Position numbers and translations under genes: made by a program. A stretch of DNA of 64,000 nucleotides from Levilactobacillus bambusae. Its GTDB lineage: Bacteria; Bacillota; Bacilli; Lactobacillales; Lactobacillaceae. The notes beneath the pieces were generated by a model. That model saw only the letters and a list, made by a program, of their open reading frames with translations, had not been told where the DNA came from and searched no databases. The stretch covers positions 292,855 through 356,854 of the forward strand of contig NZ_QCXQ01000001.1 of NCBI RefSeq assembly GCF_003124125.1. Direction: 5' to 3'. Shown piece after piece: positions 37,048-47,275 of the stretch; positions within the stretch are counted from its first letter, which is position 1; each line of letters begins with the position of its first letter.

Positions 37048-39063
37048 CTAGTGCGAATCAGCCGTCAAGTTATTATCCTGCATCACGGTTTTGCCGTCCC
37101 GGACAATTTTATAGCCCGCAGTTTTACCGGTTGCCACCGTATAGGGAATAGAAACTTCCGTGGCCTTTGAAATGGTTAATTGCCGGTACACCGAGTTCAT
37201 TGAGTGATCGGAATCACGGATATAAACTTGGACGACATTTTCGGAACTGGAAGCCGCGTTGCTCCCCGAAGAGGTCGAGCTAGAAGAAGTCTCGTTTGCC
37301 GAAAACGGCACCGTCACGTTAACGGTAAAACTATCCGTTTTATCGTCCTTCTTCTGGACCCCCTTCGAAATCACAACGGCCAACTCTCCGCCCTCCCTGA
37401 CGACCGCTTCCGAACCGGGTTTTTGTGAAATCACCCGATCCTTTTCAACGTCCGAGGAATATTGGTACTGATAAGTGATATTAAGGGCGTTTTGATCCGC
37501 AAACTGTTGGGCTTCGGACTTTGTCTTACCGCTTAAATCCGGAAGTGTAATTTCTTTATATCCGGAAGAAACGGTAAAATGGACGGTCGTTTTCTTTGGA
37601 AAAACGCGTTTGCCATCCGGAACATCCTGCTGAATAATTCGGCCCGCTGCCACTGTCGAGGAACTTAATAATTCACGATCAACAGTAACTCCCTCAGCTT
37701 CGAGTTCCGCCGCTACCATCGCATAGTTTTTACCAATGTAATTAGCCAACTTGATTTTCTTAGGGCCGCTGCTAAGCCAAATTCCAACGGTGGTGTCCTG
37801 GCGTAATTCGGTTCCAGACACGGGTTCCGTTTTAATAATTCGGCCCTTAGCTACTTTTTCGTTGGTTAGATAGTGAATTTTTCCCGTCCTTAAGTGCTGA
37901 TTTTCCAGCTGGTGCTTGGCCGTAGTTAAGGAAGCCCCGTTAACTTCAGGAACCGTCCCCATTTGCGGACGGGACAACGCTAGTCCAATGACGACCCCGC
38001 AAAACAGAAAAAACAGGACGCCAACGAAAATGGCAAACCGGCGCCGACGTGGATGTCGGTTGGGCCGTTTCTTTTTTTTGTGGTTTTGGCGGGTGTCATC
38101 CCGGCTTATTTCCGCCGAATCAGCTATGGAAGCTCCCGACTGCCTGAATCGACTTAACTCTTCCGTAATCGCCGCCGATGAGATCACCTTTGTTTCGCCA
38201 TCGTCATTTGGTTGCGGCCGGTACTTAGGTTCGTCACTCCGCGATGGCGCTAGTGCCGAGCTTAAATCGTCCGCCATGTCTTCGACTGATTCATATCGGT
38301 CACTCGGCTGCTTAGCGGTCGCTTTTAGGACAACATTTTCCAACGCTTGTGGAATTCGCCGATCAAATTCACGAACTGACGGAACCTCATTTTTAAAGTG
38401 TTTGAGGGCAATGGAGACCGCCGTTTCCCCCTCAAAGGGTACGGAGCCCGTCAGCATTTCATACAAAATAATCCCTAAGGAATAGATATCGGACTGGCAC
38501 GTGGCCATTCCTCCCCGTGCCTGTTCCGGCGAAAGATAGTGAACGGAACCCAATACGGTATTCGTTTGGGTTAAGGCATGTTCAGATAGGGCAATGGCAA
38601 TTCCAAAATCGGTAATTTTAACCAATCCAGTTCGGTTAATTAAAATATTCTGAGGCTTTAAATCACGGTGAATAATTCCTTGCCGGTGGGCGGCTTTCAC
38701 CCCCGCCAAGATTTGTTCCATGATGTTAATGACTTCTTGATAGGGAATCGGAAAATGTTTTTTAATGTACTGCTTTAAATCCGTTCCGTTCACGTATTCC
38801 ATGACCAAAAACTGGGTTCCATTTTCTTCACCAGCGTCTAATACGGCGACAATGTTATCGCTAATTAACTCGCTAGCCGCCTTAGCTTCCCGGTGGAATC
38901 GCTTAATGGTATGGGGATCGTCCCGTAAGTCCAACCGTAACAATTTGACCGAAACGTCCCGATCCAAAATTCGATCATGGGCTAAGTAAACGTTCGCCAT
39001 TCCCCCTTCACCAAGCGCCCGAATAATCTGATATCGACCTCCGAGGATGTATCCGGGTTGCAT
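37048..39063 (-). CDS. prkC: Ser/Thr protein kinase with PASTA domains
   Basis: This 671-residue membrane kinase senses wall fragments. Kinase domain residues 10-270: glycine loop GEGGMANVY, Lys40, HRDLKPQN (132-139), DFG (152-154). One transmembrane helix lies at about 343-364 after a basic segment (KKKKRPNRHPRRRR). Three extracellular PASTA repeats follow (about 370-436, 437-504, 505-571), then a Ser-rich linker and a beta-rich tail ending at 671. It overlaps the phosphatase gene stp (TGATG), the usual stp-prkC pair. Confidence 0.97.
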   Translation of the reverse strand: MQPGYILGGRYQIIRALGEGGMANVYLAHDRILDRDVSVKLLRLDLRDDPHTIKRFHREAKAASELISDNIVAVLDAGEENGTQFLVMEYVNGTDLKQYIKKHFPIPYQEVINIMEQILAGVKAAHRQGIIHRDLKPQNILINRTGLVKITDFGIAIALSEHALTQTNTVLGSVHYLSPEQARGGMATCQSDIYSLGIILYEMLTGSVPFEGETAVSIALKHFKNEVPSVREFDRRIPQALENVVLKATAKQPSDRYESVEDMADDLSSALAPSRSDEPKYRPQPNDDGETKVISSAAITEELSRFRQSGASIADSAEISRDDTRQNHKKKKRPNRHPRRRRFAIFVGVLFFLFCGVVIGLALSRPQMGTVPEVNGASLTTAKHQLENQHLRTGKIHYLTNEKVAKGRIIKTEPVSGTELRQDTTVGIWLSSGPKKIKLANYIGKNYAMVAAELEAEGVTVDRELLSSSTVAAGRIIQQDVPDGKRVFPKKTTVHFTVSSGYKEITLPDLSGKTKSEAQQFADQNALNITYQYQYSSDVEKDRVISQKPGSEAVVREGGELAVVISKGVQKKDDKTDSFTVNVTVPFSANETSSSSTSSGSNAASSSENVVQVYIRDSDHSMNSVYRQLTISKATEVSIPYTVATGKTAGYKIVRDGKTVMQDNNLTADSH

Positions 39064-39812
39064 CAGCCTGCCACCTCCCCGTCTTCATTCACAAAACCGA
39101 GGAGCACCGTAATGTTATCCAGGCCGCCTGCTTCATTGGCTAACGTCACTAAACGTTGGCACTTCGCCTGAACGTCAGTGTGGGCCGTTAAAACGTTTAT
39201 AATTTCATCATCGGAAACCATATTGGTTAAGCCATCCGTACACAACAACAGTTGATCACCAATGGCTAACGGGTACTTGTTCGAATCGAAGGTGGCATCA
39301 TCCGAGATCCCCAGTGATTTCACAATAATGTTTTTATGGGGGTGGTGTTTTGCATCCGCCTTTGAAATTTCACCGCGTTTTACCAGTTCATTAACTAACG
39401 AATGGTCCTCCGTTAGCTGACGTAGTTTATGGTCCCGCAGTAAGTAAGCCCGTGAATCACCGATGTTTGCAATAATAAATTCCTTTTCAAACAGAATGGC
39501 GGCGACTAAGGTTGTTCCCATCCCGTCCAAATCCGCAAACTGGTGGGATTTATCAATGATGGATTGATTTTCAACGGAAATGACCTGGGACAGCCATTGG
39601 TTTGCTGAAGTAACATCTGAAAACGTGGTTTTTTCAAATCGATACCCAAGGTGTGAAACCGCCATTTCTGACGCAACATCTCCGCCCCGGTTGCCCCCAA
39701 TACCGTCCGCAATAATGGCAAATGAGAGGCCGGCCTGATTTGAAAAGACCCCCACGTAATCTTGATTTTCAGTTCGTTGTTTGCCCACGGACGTTTGATA
39801 GGCTACTTCCAT
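39063..39812 (-). CDS. stp: PP2C-family Ser/Thr phosphatase
   Basis: This protein of 249 residues reverses PrkC phosphorylation. Motifs: RTENQDYVGVF (metal-binding start), IIADGIGGNRGGDVAS, ANIGDSRAYLLRD, LLLCTDGLTNMVSD, GGLDNITVLL. It overlaps prkC and follows rsmB by 22 bases. Confidence 0.97.
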   Translation of the reverse strand: MEVAYQTSVGKQRTENQDYVGVFSNQAGLSFAIIADGIGGNRGGDVASEMAVSHLGYRFEKTTFSDVTSANQWLSQVISVENQSIIDKSHQFADLDGMGTTLVAAILFEKEFIIANIGDSRAYLLRDHKLRQLTEDHSLVNELVKRGEISKADAKHHPHKNIIVKSLGISDDATFDSNKYPLAIGDQLLLCTDGLTNMVSDDEIINVLTAHTDVQAKCQRLVTLANEAGGLDNITVLLGFVNEDGEVAG

Positions 39813-39834
39813 TTAAATTGCACCTTCCTATTCC

Positions 39835-41172
39835 TTAGGAACGACGCCTAAAGGCACTAACAAAGAATCCATCCGAACCAAAATCATCGGGATAAATTGT
39901 TAGACTGTCGGTCTGTCGATCCGCTTTTAAGTGGTGAGCCGTTTCGACTCGGACACTTTCAAAGTCGGGATGTGATGTAAGAAAATCTGTCACTACCGCT
40001 TCATTTTCCTGCTCTAAAATCGTGCAGGTGCTGTACACCATTATACCGTTTTTCTTAAGCTTCGGCGCCACCCGATCCAGGATTGTTCGTTGAATTTGGC
40101 TTAAGTTTTCGGAATCCTGGAGCGTCTTCTCATACCGAATTTCAGGTTTCCGCCGTACCAGCCCAAACCCTGAACAGGGTGCGTCCACTAAAATTCGATC
40201 AAAGGACTCATCGGCAAATTTTTCGTCTACTTTTCGTGCATCTAAGGCCATCGCGGTCACCCGATCGTTAACGTGCAACCGTTTGGCATTGGCCTTAATT
40301 AACTTCACTTTAGCGGGATGCAAATCTAACGCCGTTACCTGACCACCATCAATCATAGCCGCCATTTGGGTGGTTTTGCCCCCTGGTGCTGCACAGGCAT
40401 CAAGAATTTGGAGCTGGCCCTGAATGTCAAGTGCTTCGGCCGGTAACATGGCACTTTCATCTTGAATGGTCATAAACCCTTCCGAAAAGAGGTCACTCAT
40501 ATTGGCGGGTTTACCATGAACTAGCAGGGCATCGGCGGCCACTTCGGATGCTGTCACTTCGTAACCTTCCGCTTCTAACGCCGTTTTTACCCGGTTAACA
40601 TCGGTCACAGCGAGGTTAGCCCGAACGGATTGATTTGCGGGTTGGTTAATCACCTCTAAAATACTCTCGCATTTTTCTGGGCCAAATTGGGTAGTCATTT
40701 CTTGGATCAGCCAGACGGGAACCGAAAACGTAACGGCTAACCGTTCATCACGATCCTTGATTTGATCAACATCGGGTAACCCCTGTCGATCAATGGCGTG
40801 TAACACACCGGTCACAAACCGACGGACCCCTTCGTGCCCCCGAAATTTGGCAATATTAATGGTTTCGTTAAATACCGCCCGCTTAGGAACCCGATCGAGA
40901 TACACAATTTGATAAACTGCCGTTTGCAGCAGGGCATGAACCCACGGTTGAACCTTTTGCGGTCGTTTAATGAATGGGGCTAAGTAGTAGTCCAGGGTCA
41001 TCTTGTGTTGAATGGTACCATACACGATGGTTGTTAATAGGCCCCGATCACGGGCAGATAAATGGTGTTTTTCCAGCATCTGATCTAACTGCAGGTTAGA
41101 ATAAGCCCCGTTTTGGATCCGTTCTAATGCGGTCACCGCTAAGCTGCGGGGATTCTCCGTTTGTTCACTCAT
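39835..41172 (-). CDS. rsmB: 16S rRNA (cytosine-C5)-methyltransferase RsmB
   Basis: This 445-residue enzyme has an N-terminal NusB-like domain (about 5-130) and a C-terminal SAM methyltransferase domain with DACAAPGGKTTQMA, VDAPCSGFGLVRRKPEIR (catalytic Cys) and YSTCTILEQENE. It methylates C967 (E. coli numbering). It overlaps fmt by 4 bases. Confidence 0.97.
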   Translation of the reverse strand: MSEQTENPRSLAVTALERIQNGAYSNLQLDQMLEKHHLSARDRGLLTTIVYGTIQHKMTLDYYLAPFIKRPQKVQPWVHALLQTAVYQIVYLDRVPKRAVFNETINIAKFRGHEGVRRFVTGVLHAIDRQGLPDVDQIKDRDERLAVTFSVPVWLIQEMTTQFGPEKCESILEVINQPANQSVRANLAVTDVNRVKTALEAEGYEVTASEVAADALLVHGKPANMSDLFSEGFMTIQDESAMLPAEALDIQGQLQILDACAAPGGKTTQMAAMIDGGQVTALDLHPAKVKLIKANAKRLHVNDRVTAMALDARKVDEKFADESFDRILVDAPCSGFGLVRRKPEIRYEKTLQDSENLSQIQRTILDRVAPKLKKNGIMVYSTCTILEQENEAVVTDFLTSHPDFESVRVETAHHLKADRQTDSLTIYPDDFGSDGFFVSAFRRRS

Positions 41173-42116
41173 AAATCAATCACCTGCTCACCCACGGCCA
41201 ATTGGTCGGCCGTTCCATTTAAATAGTCTGTGATACTCATCTGGGGTTTACCAGCCGGTTGAATGCGGTTAAGTCCGATCACCGTTCCGTTCCCCGCCGA
41301 CAGTAAAAGCTGGTGCTTCGTTTTAGCAACCACCTTCCCTGGGGTTAACATTGTTGACTGGTCCATGACGCTCACGTCCCATAGCTTCGTTCGTTTACCG
41401 TCAAGTACCACGTAGGAAGTCGGAAACGGTCGTAATCCACGAACCTGATTGTCGATTTGTTCGGCAGTATGATTAAAGTCGACGTGTTCTTCTTCGGGCT
41501 TAATCGTGGGTGAAAAGGTGACTTGAGCTTCATCTTGAACAACCGGGTTGACCTTTCCAGCAATTAAATCTGGGAGCGTGGCTAACAATAAATCCCGGCC
41601 AAGGTCGCTGAGCTTTTCAAACATGGTCCCAACGTCATCCGTTTTTTCAATTGGTAACGTCGCCTGAGCAATCACATCCCCCGCATCCATCTGTTTCACC
41701 ATGTACATAATGGATACGCCGGTTTCTGCGTCGCCATTCATTATTGCGTAGTGGACGGGTGCCCCACCCCGGTACTTTGGCAGTAGTGACGCATGAACGT
41801 TGATTGCAGCAATCTTCGCCGCATTAAGCAATTTAGTGGGTAAAAATTGGCCGTAAGCCGCCGTAATAATTAGATCCGGGGCGAGTTCAATTGCCCGGGC
41901 CAATTCAGGACTCCCCGATAATTTTTCGGGTTGTAACACTTCAATCTCATTCTCGACGGCCACCTGTTTGACGGGTGATGGCGTTAAAACGTGTTTCCGC
42001 CCCACCGGACGGTCAGGCTGAGTGACAACGGCCACCACATCGTAATGGTGATCAATTAACGCCTGTAAAATTGGGGCCGAAAATTCCGGGGTCCCCATAA
42101 ATATAACGGATGTCAT
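41169..42116 (-). CDS. fmt: Methionyl-tRNA formyltransferase
   Basis: This 315-residue enzyme formylates initiator Met-tRNA. Motifs: VIFMGTPEFSAPIL, INVHASLLPKYRGGAPVHYAI (catalytic region), TGVSIMYMVKQMDAGD. It is translationally coupled to rsmB and follows priA by 24 bases. Confidence 0.98.
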   Translation of the reverse strand: MTSVIFMGTPEFSAPILQALIDHHYDVVAVVTQPDRPVGRKHVLTPSPVKQVAVENEIEVLQPEKLSGSPELARAIELAPDLIITAAYGQFLPTKLLNAAKIAAINVHASLLPKYRGGAPVHYAIMNGDAETGVSIMYMVKQMDAGDVIAQATLPIEKTDDVGTMFEKLSDLGRDLLLATLPDLIAGKVNPVVQDEAQVTFSPTIKPEEEHVDFNHTAEQIDNQVRGLRPFPTSYVVLDGKRTKLWDVSVMDQSTMLTPGKVVAKTKHQLLLSAGNGTVIGLNRIQPAGKPQMSITDYLNGTADQLAVGEQVIDL

Positions 42117-42140
42117 GGATAAAACCTACTTTCTAACGAG

Positions 42141-44549
42141 TTAAATAAAGTTATACGGATCTGGATCGATGGCAATTTTTAAGCCCCGACGTTCCGGGGA
42201 CTGGGTGGATTGTAAGATATCTGTTAACGTTGCCTTTAGCGCAGCCTCATGCTTATATTTCACGACCACCTGATAGAAGTACCGACGCTTAACGCGAGCA
42301 ATTGCCTTCGGGGTTGGTCCCAAGATAATGGTCTCAGGCGACAATCGACGTTGTAGTTCCCCCGTAATTTCATACATGGCCTTAGCTGCTACGGCTTCAT
42401 CTTCGTGACTCGCTGTAATTTGAGCCGTGTAAAAGTATGGTGGGTAGTCCCCTTGATGTCGAATTCGCATTTCGACCCCGTAAAACCGTTCGTAATCTTG
42501 CTGGGCCGCCAATTGAATGGCGTAATTATCCGGGTTGAAAGTTTGAATCAGGACCTCGCCCGGCTTTTCAGCCCGGCCTGCCCGGCCCGCAACCTGCGTT
42601 AACAGTTCAAACGTTCGTTCACTTGCCCGAAAATCGGGGAGGCCCAACGCGGTATCTGCGTTTAATACGCCAACCAAGGTCACATCAGGAAAGTCCAAGC
42701 CCTTCGCAATCATTTGGGTGCCCAGTAAGATATCGGCCTCATGGTTGCCGAACTGGGTCAGAATTCGTTCAAACGCCCCTTTTTTCCGGGTCGTATCCGC
42801 ATCCATTCGCAAAACCCGGGCTTCGGGGAGCTTTTCACGCAGTTCCTGTTCAACCTTTTCCGTTCCCGTTCCGTAATAACGAATTTTATGCCCCCCGCAA
42901 TTGGGACAAATTTTGGGGATCCCTTCTTCATGTCCACAATAGTGGCATTTCATGGTGTGGGTGTCCATATGCAACGTTAATGAAATATCACAGTTAGGAC
43001 ATTTAAGCACAAAGCCGCAGTCCCGACACATGACAAACGATGAAAATCCCCGGCGGTTGAGCATCAACACAACCTGTTCGTGGCGATCCAACCGTTCGTT
43101 AATGGCAGTTTTTAACGCGTCCGAAAAGTTAGTTTCCTGCCCGTTTGCTAGTTGATCCCGCATATCCACAATTTGAACCGTGGGGAGTTGCTGATGAATC
43201 CGATGCGGTAACATGAGCCGCTCATAGAGTCCCTTTTGGGATCGCGCCCGCGTTTCTAAGGACGGGGTTGCACTGCCTAAAACGACGGGGCATTGATGAT
43301 ACTCACCCCGCCACAGGGCAACCTCACGCGCATGGTACCGGGGCATTTCATCCTGCTTATAGCTGGTTTCATGTTCTTCATCCATAATGATGATCCCTAA
43401 GTTGTCGAGGGGAGCAAAAACTGCGGACCGCGCTCCTACCACTACTTGAGCCTCGTGACGTTCGATCCGGCGCCATTCATCATACTTCTCACCAGTCGAT
43501 AGTCCACTGTGCAGTACCGCAACCTTTGATCCAAAGCGTGACTTAACCCGATTCACCATCTGGGGGGTTAAGGAAATTTCAGGGACCAACATGAGGGCAG
43601 TTCGGCCAATGGCTAGGGCTTGAGCCATGGTCTGCAAATAAACCTCAGTTTTACCCGATCCCGTTACCCCCTCCAATAGGAAGTTATGGGCTTGCCGTCC
43701 CTGAATGGCCTCGTCAATCCGATTGACTGCCACTTGCTGTTCATCATTTAAGGCTAGCGGCTCCGTCCGGGTAACTTCATGGGTTGGATCCCGGTACGTT
43801 TCAAGCGCCACCTTTTTCAGCCAGCCCCTTTGCGCCCCCATACTAATGACCGCTGCCGAAATTCCAGTTTCTGTAATGACCTGATGCTGAGAAACGGTTT
43901 GTCCTTGAATGGTCCCTAAGTAGTTCAATAGGTCAATTTGCCGTTTGGCGTTTGGTTTTACATTTTGCCGTTCATTGGCTAACTCGGTGGGCGTCATTAA
44001 TGGCGTGATGGTCAACTGTGTCTTGGCCTTCGCCTGATTTTTAACGTGATAATCCATTTCAATCTGACCAGCAGCCCGTAACCGGAGTAACTCGCTAACA
44101 TCCTGTGCCGGCATCTTTTCCGGATCATAAATAATTTCTTCCTGATCCCCAAATAGCCGGTCTTGAACGTCTTGCGGAACATCCCCCGTCATGCGAACCG
44201 TCTTTTCATATTTAGCGCGCATCACACTAGGCAGCATCGTTTCCATGCAGGAGATTTTAAACGCATAGGTCGTTTCCGCTAGCCAATCCGATAGTTTTAA
44301 TAACTCCGGATTTAATACGGGTGCTAAGTCCATAACCGACAAAACGGCCTTTAATTTGCCATCATAGTCCGTTTCTTCTTGAAGTCCCACGACCATCCCT
44401 AAGACTAGCCGAGAACCCCTACCGAATGGCACAACGACCCGCATACCAACTTCAATTTGATTTTGAAGATCCGTTGGAATGACATACGAATAGGGATCGT
44501 TGGTTTGCATGGTTGGAACGTCCACAATAATTAAAGCAATTTGTGCCAA
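42141..44549 (-). CDS. priA: Primosomal protein N' (PriA helicase)
   Basis: This 802-residue replication-restart helicase has an N-terminal DNA-binding domain, Walker A GVTGSGKTEVY, DEEH box (IIIMDEEHETSYKQ), two zinc clusters (CRDCGFVLKCPNCD and CHYCGHEEGIPKICPNCG) and a QVAGRAGRAEKPG motif. Full length. It lies between coaBC and fmt. Confidence 0.98.
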   Translation of the reverse strand: MAQIALIIVDVPTMQTNDPYSYVIPTDLQNQIEVGMRVVVPFGRGSRLVLGMVVGLQEETDYDGKLKAVLSVMDLAPVLNPELLKLSDWLAETTYAFKISCMETMLPSVMRAKYEKTVRMTGDVPQDVQDRLFGDQEEIIYDPEKMPAQDVSELLRLRAAGQIEMDYHVKNQAKAKTQLTITPLMTPTELANERQNVKPNAKRQIDLLNYLGTIQGQTVSQHQVITETGISAAVISMGAQRGWLKKVALETYRDPTHEVTRTEPLALNDEQQVAVNRIDEAIQGRQAHNFLLEGVTGSGKTEVYLQTMAQALAIGRTALMLVPEISLTPQMVNRVKSRFGSKVAVLHSGLSTGEKYDEWRRIERHEAQVVVGARSAVFAPLDNLGIIIMDEEHETSYKQDEMPRYHAREVALWRGEYHQCPVVLGSATPSLETRARSQKGLYERLMLPHRIHQQLPTVQIVDMRDQLANGQETNFSDALKTAINERLDRHEQVVLMLNRRGFSSFVMCRDCGFVLKCPNCDISLTLHMDTHTMKCHYCGHEEGIPKICPNCGGHKIRYYGTGTEKVEQELREKLPEARVLRMDADTTRKKGAFERILTQFGNHEADILLGTQMIAKGLDFPDVTLVGVLNADTALGLPDFRASERTFELLTQVAGRAGRAEKPGEVLIQTFNPDNYAIQLAAQQDYERFYGVEMRIRHQGDYPPYFYTAQITASHEDEAVAAKAMYEITGELQRRLSPETIILGPTPKAIARVKRRYFYQVVVKYKHEAALKATLTDILQSTQSPERRGLKIAIDPDPYNFI

Positions 44550-44567
44550 TCTAATCCCCCTCCAGGT

Positions 44568-45794
44568 TTACACGGTCCACACATCATTAATCTTAGTCAT
44601 AATTAGTTTTGCAATTGCCGTCTTCGTCAGAACTGGCGTTTTTTGGGGTGCTTGATCCGGTAATAAAAAGGTCACCTGGTTTTGGTCGCCGTTAAAACCA
44701 ATTCCGGCCTGACTGACATCATTAGCCACCAACATGTTAACTCCCTTATCCATTAACTTTTGGTTAGCAAACGCCAATAAGTTTTGGGTTTCGGCCGCAA
44801 ATCCAACGGTAAACTGACCGGGCTGTTTCACTTTCGCTACCGCCTTCAAAATATCCGGAGTTTTAACTAGGTCGACTTGTAACCGATCGTTATCCGCTGA
44901 TTTCTTAATTTTTTGATCAGCCACCGCCACGGGACGAAAATCTGCGGGAGCTGCAGCCATTACTAGTACGTCACTACGTTGAAAGGCTGAAACCACTGCA
45001 TCCCGCATCTCTTCCGTTGACTCAACTGGGATCACCTCAGCTTCAGCTGGCGGCGTCAATCGGGTAGGTGCTGAGACGAGGGTGACATACGCCCCCATAT
45101 TAACCGCAGCTTGAGCAATGGCATACCCCATTTTCCCCGAGGATTCATTGCCAATGTAGCGGACCGGGTCTAAATGTTCCCGGGTGCCCCCAGCGGTCAC
45201 AACCACCCGTTTTCCCGCCAACTTATTATCGGTGGTTAACGGCTCATCGGCCACCTCAGATATCCGGGTTACAATTGTTTCAGGCTCCGGCATTCGGCCT
45301 AAGCCTTCGTACCCTTCCGCTAAGAAACCCGCTTCTGGCGCCAGTAAGTAAACGCGATCGGCTTCCAATTGGGCCAGGTTGCGTTGCGTTGCCGGATTTT
45401 CTAACATATGGGTATTCATCGTTGGTGCAACAAATTTAGCTCCCGTTGTGGCCAACCAGGTTAGACTAGCTGCATCATTAGCCAGTCCATTGGCAATTTG
45501 GGCAATGAAATTAGCCGTAGCCGGGGCCGCAATTGCAATATCAGTCCAATCCGCTAATTCAATGTGCTCAATCTGGGCCGGATGGTCCAAGGTGAACGTT
45601 GTTGTGAGAACCGAGGCCTTCGTTAAACTTTCAAACGTCAGCGGTGTCACTAACTCTGCGGCCGCCTCGGTCTCAACAACCCGAACGTTTGCGCCAGCCT
45701 TAATAAGCAGCCGGGCCAAGAACGCCGCCTTGTACGCTGCAATACTTCCCGTAACGTAAAGCGCCACGTTTTGATGTGCCAATTGCATTTGCAA
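44568..45794 (-). CDS. coaBC: Bifunctional phosphopantothenoylcysteine decarboxylase/synthetase
   Basis: This 408-residue bifunctional enzyme of coenzyme A synthesis has an N-terminal flavin decarboxylase (about 1-190: VTGSIAAYKAAFLARLL, APATANFIAQIANGLANDA, APTMNTHML) and a C-terminal CTP-dependent synthetase (about 200-408: VVTAGGTREHLDPVRYIGNESSGKMG, GFAAET). Start after GGGAGG. A terminator separates it from rpoZ. Confidence 0.97.
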   Translation of the reverse strand: MQMQLAHQNVALYVTGSIAAYKAAFLARLLIKAGANVRVVETEAAAELVTPLTFESLTKASVLTTTFTLDHPAQIEHIELADWTDIAIAAPATANFIAQIANGLANDAASLTWLATTGAKFVAPTMNTHMLENPATQRNLAQLEADRVYLLAPEAGFLAEGYEGLGRMPEPETIVTRISEVADEPLTTDNKLAGKRVVVTAGGTREHLDPVRYIGNESSGKMGYAIAQAAVNMGAYVTLVSAPTRLTPPAEAEVIPVESTEEMRDAVVSAFQRSDVLVMAAAPADFRPVAVADQKIKKSADNDRLQVDLVKTPDILKAVAKVKQPGQFTVGFAAETQNLLAFANQKLMDKGVNMLVANDVSQAGIGFNGDQNQVTFLLPDQAPQKTPVLTKTAIAKLIMTKINDVWTV

Positions 45795-45868
45795 AACCTC
45801 CCAAACCCGTTTAGGTCTATTGTAACAAGATCACAGGTAAAAAGCCCCTGACCTCATCAATTGACAAT

Positions 45869-45910
45869 AAAAAAACTGAACCCAGACGTCAACAACGCCA
45901 GCTGGTTCAG
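45869..45910 (-). terminator. Terminator after rpoZ
   Basis: On the minus strand CTGAACCAG and CTGGGTTCAG arms are followed by seven T. Confidence 0.9.
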
Positions 45911-45918
45911 TCCTCGGT

Positions 45919-46134
45919 TTAGTTATCTAAATCTTTTTCATCGGGATCAATCATCAATACCCCGGCAGCCACTTCTTCAAGTGCCCGGCCAATGGTCTTT
46001 GGTGACTTATAGTCGGCAAGTAACGGCTTCGCTCCAGCTTCTAATTCGTGTGCCCGTTTGGAAGCGAGCATAATAAGCGAGTAGCGAGAGTTGACCCGGT
46101 CAAGTAAATCATCGACTGATGGATAGAGTAACAT
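45919..46134 (-). CDS. rpoZ: RNA polymerase omega subunit
   Basis: This protein of 71 residues has [28 protein letters not shown], typical of omega. It starts one base after the gmk stop, the conserved gmk-rpoZ pair, and is closed by a strong terminator. Confidence 0.96.
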   Translation of the reverse strand: MLLYPSVDDLLDRVNSRYSLIMLASKRAHELEAGAKPLLADYKSPKTIGRALEEVAAGVLMIDPDEKDLDN

Positions 46135-46749
46135 TTAATCGTCTCCTAACATGGATTCATATTCCGGCATTACACGGGTAACCCGTAGCCGTTCACTTTT
46201 AATAATGGTTTTAATGGCTTCAACGGCGTTATCAACTTGATCGTTAACCACCGCGTAGTCATAGTTTCGCATCATCCGAATTTCAGTAGCGGCCTGCTTG
46301 ATGCGTTTATCAATAACTGACATATCATCAGTTCCCCGGCCAATTAACCGATGCTTTAATTCAATCAAGTCCGGTGGCGTCAAAAAGACAAACACGGCAT
46401 CGGGGGCAACGGCACGAACTTGCATGGCACCGTTCACTTCAATCTCCAAGAAGACGTCTTGACCGGATTCAAGTGTTTGATTAACGTACTTGAGTGGCGT
46501 TCCATAGTAGTTGTCCACGTACTTTGCGTACTCTAACATTTCGCCGTTGCGAATATTTTCCTCAAACTCTTCTTTACTAACAAAGTAATAATCAATACCG
46601 TCACGTTCACCTGGTCGCGGCTGACGAGTCGTCATTGAAATCGAGTATGAGAAATCAGCATCTGGTTCCTCAAATAACGCTTTACGCACGGTCCCCTTAC
46701 CGACGCCAGACGGCCCGGATAAGACGATCAGCATTCCTTTTTTTACCAT
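46135..46749 (-). CDS. gmk: Guanylate kinase
   Basis: This 204-residue enzyme phosphorylates GMP to GDP. P-loop [14 protein letters not shown] near residue 11, [10 protein letters not shown]-like [21 protein letters not shown] and the lid segment are present. First gene of gmk-rpoZ. Confidence 0.97.
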   Translation of the reverse strand: MVKKGMLIVLSGPSGVGKGTVRKALFEEPDADFSYSISMTTRQPRPGERDGIDYYFVSKEEFEENIRNGEMLEYAKYVDNYYGTPLKYVNQTLESGQDVFLEIEVNGAMQVRAVAPDAVFVFLTPPDLIELKHRLIGRGTDDMSVIDKRIKQAATEIRMMRNYDYAVVNDQVDNAVEAIKTIIKSERLRVTRVMPEYESMLGDD

Positions 46750-46828
46750 AGTCTACTGAATCCCTTCGTTACGATAATACTTCTATATTGCACTACTTTT
46801 CCCCATTTGGCAAGGCCCAAAATTTATC

Positions 46829-46878
46829 TTGCTATTTCAAACGCATGTTCGTATAATGGACTTACAAACACATGTTCG
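46829..46878 (+). promoter_or_regulatory. Promoter with two SOS/LexA-like boxes
   Basis: A -35 TTGCTA (46829-46834), a 17-base spacer and a perfect -10 TATAAT (46852-46857) are visible. Two near-identical motifs, CAAAC-GCAT-GTTCG (46838-46851) and CAAAC-ACAT-GTTCG (46865-46878), flank the -10. They differ by one base in the left half from the Gram-positive LexA consensus CGAAC-N4-GTTCG. LexA control is inferred. Confidence 0.6.
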
Positions 46879-46891
46879 AGGTGGATAAATA

Positions 46892-47227
46892 ATGGACAAT
46901 CAACGAACGGCCGCTTCATTTAAGCGTCTTGGCAATGAAGCAACAACCCTGTACCACGATCTCTTTGATGATATTCAGATTAACCAACACCCGGTACCCG
47001 TTGCTATGCCAACGTTTCAGGTCCGGTTATTTCTGGCACAGGCCTTGGCAAACCAGTATAGTTTAGCCGTTACCTTTCTAGATCTCACTGGCCAACCGGT
47101 CACACAAATCGGAATTTTAATCAAGGATTACCACGGGCGGTACGTCTTACAGACCCCCCAACCAGGGTTGACCGTTTTAATCTGTCCCGAACAAGTTCAC
47201 TACGTGAGTCGTCTCTTGGCCCGGTAG
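46892..47227 (+). CDS. Putative YolD-like protein, probably SOS-induced
   Basis: This 111-residue protein is the only plus-strand gene in a long run of minus-strand genes. The C-terminal half (about residues 50-110: LANQYSLAVTFLD ... GILIKDYHGRYVLQ ... GLTVLICPEQVHYVSRL) has the beta-strand pattern of YolD-like domains, which often accompany UmuC/DinB-type polymerases in Firmicutes. The resemblance is by eye only. It has a good ribosome site (CGAGGTGG) and a promoter with two LexA-like boxes. No polymerase gene is adjacent. Confidence 0.5.
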   Translation: MDNQRTAASFKRLGNEATTLYHDLFDDIQINQHPVPVAMPTFQVRLFLAQALANQYSLAVTFLDLTGQPVTQIGILIKDYHGRYVLQTPQPGLTVLICPEQVHYVSRLLAR

Positions 47228-47275
47228 ATTAAGTATGATTGGCAAGCTCCGTTAAGCAAGGTTGCCTCATCAATT

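Noticed and set aside
37916-38485. 189-codon open frame on the plus strand
   Set aside because: It is antisense to prkC, with no ribosome site and Ser/Arg-rich composition caused by the opposite gene.
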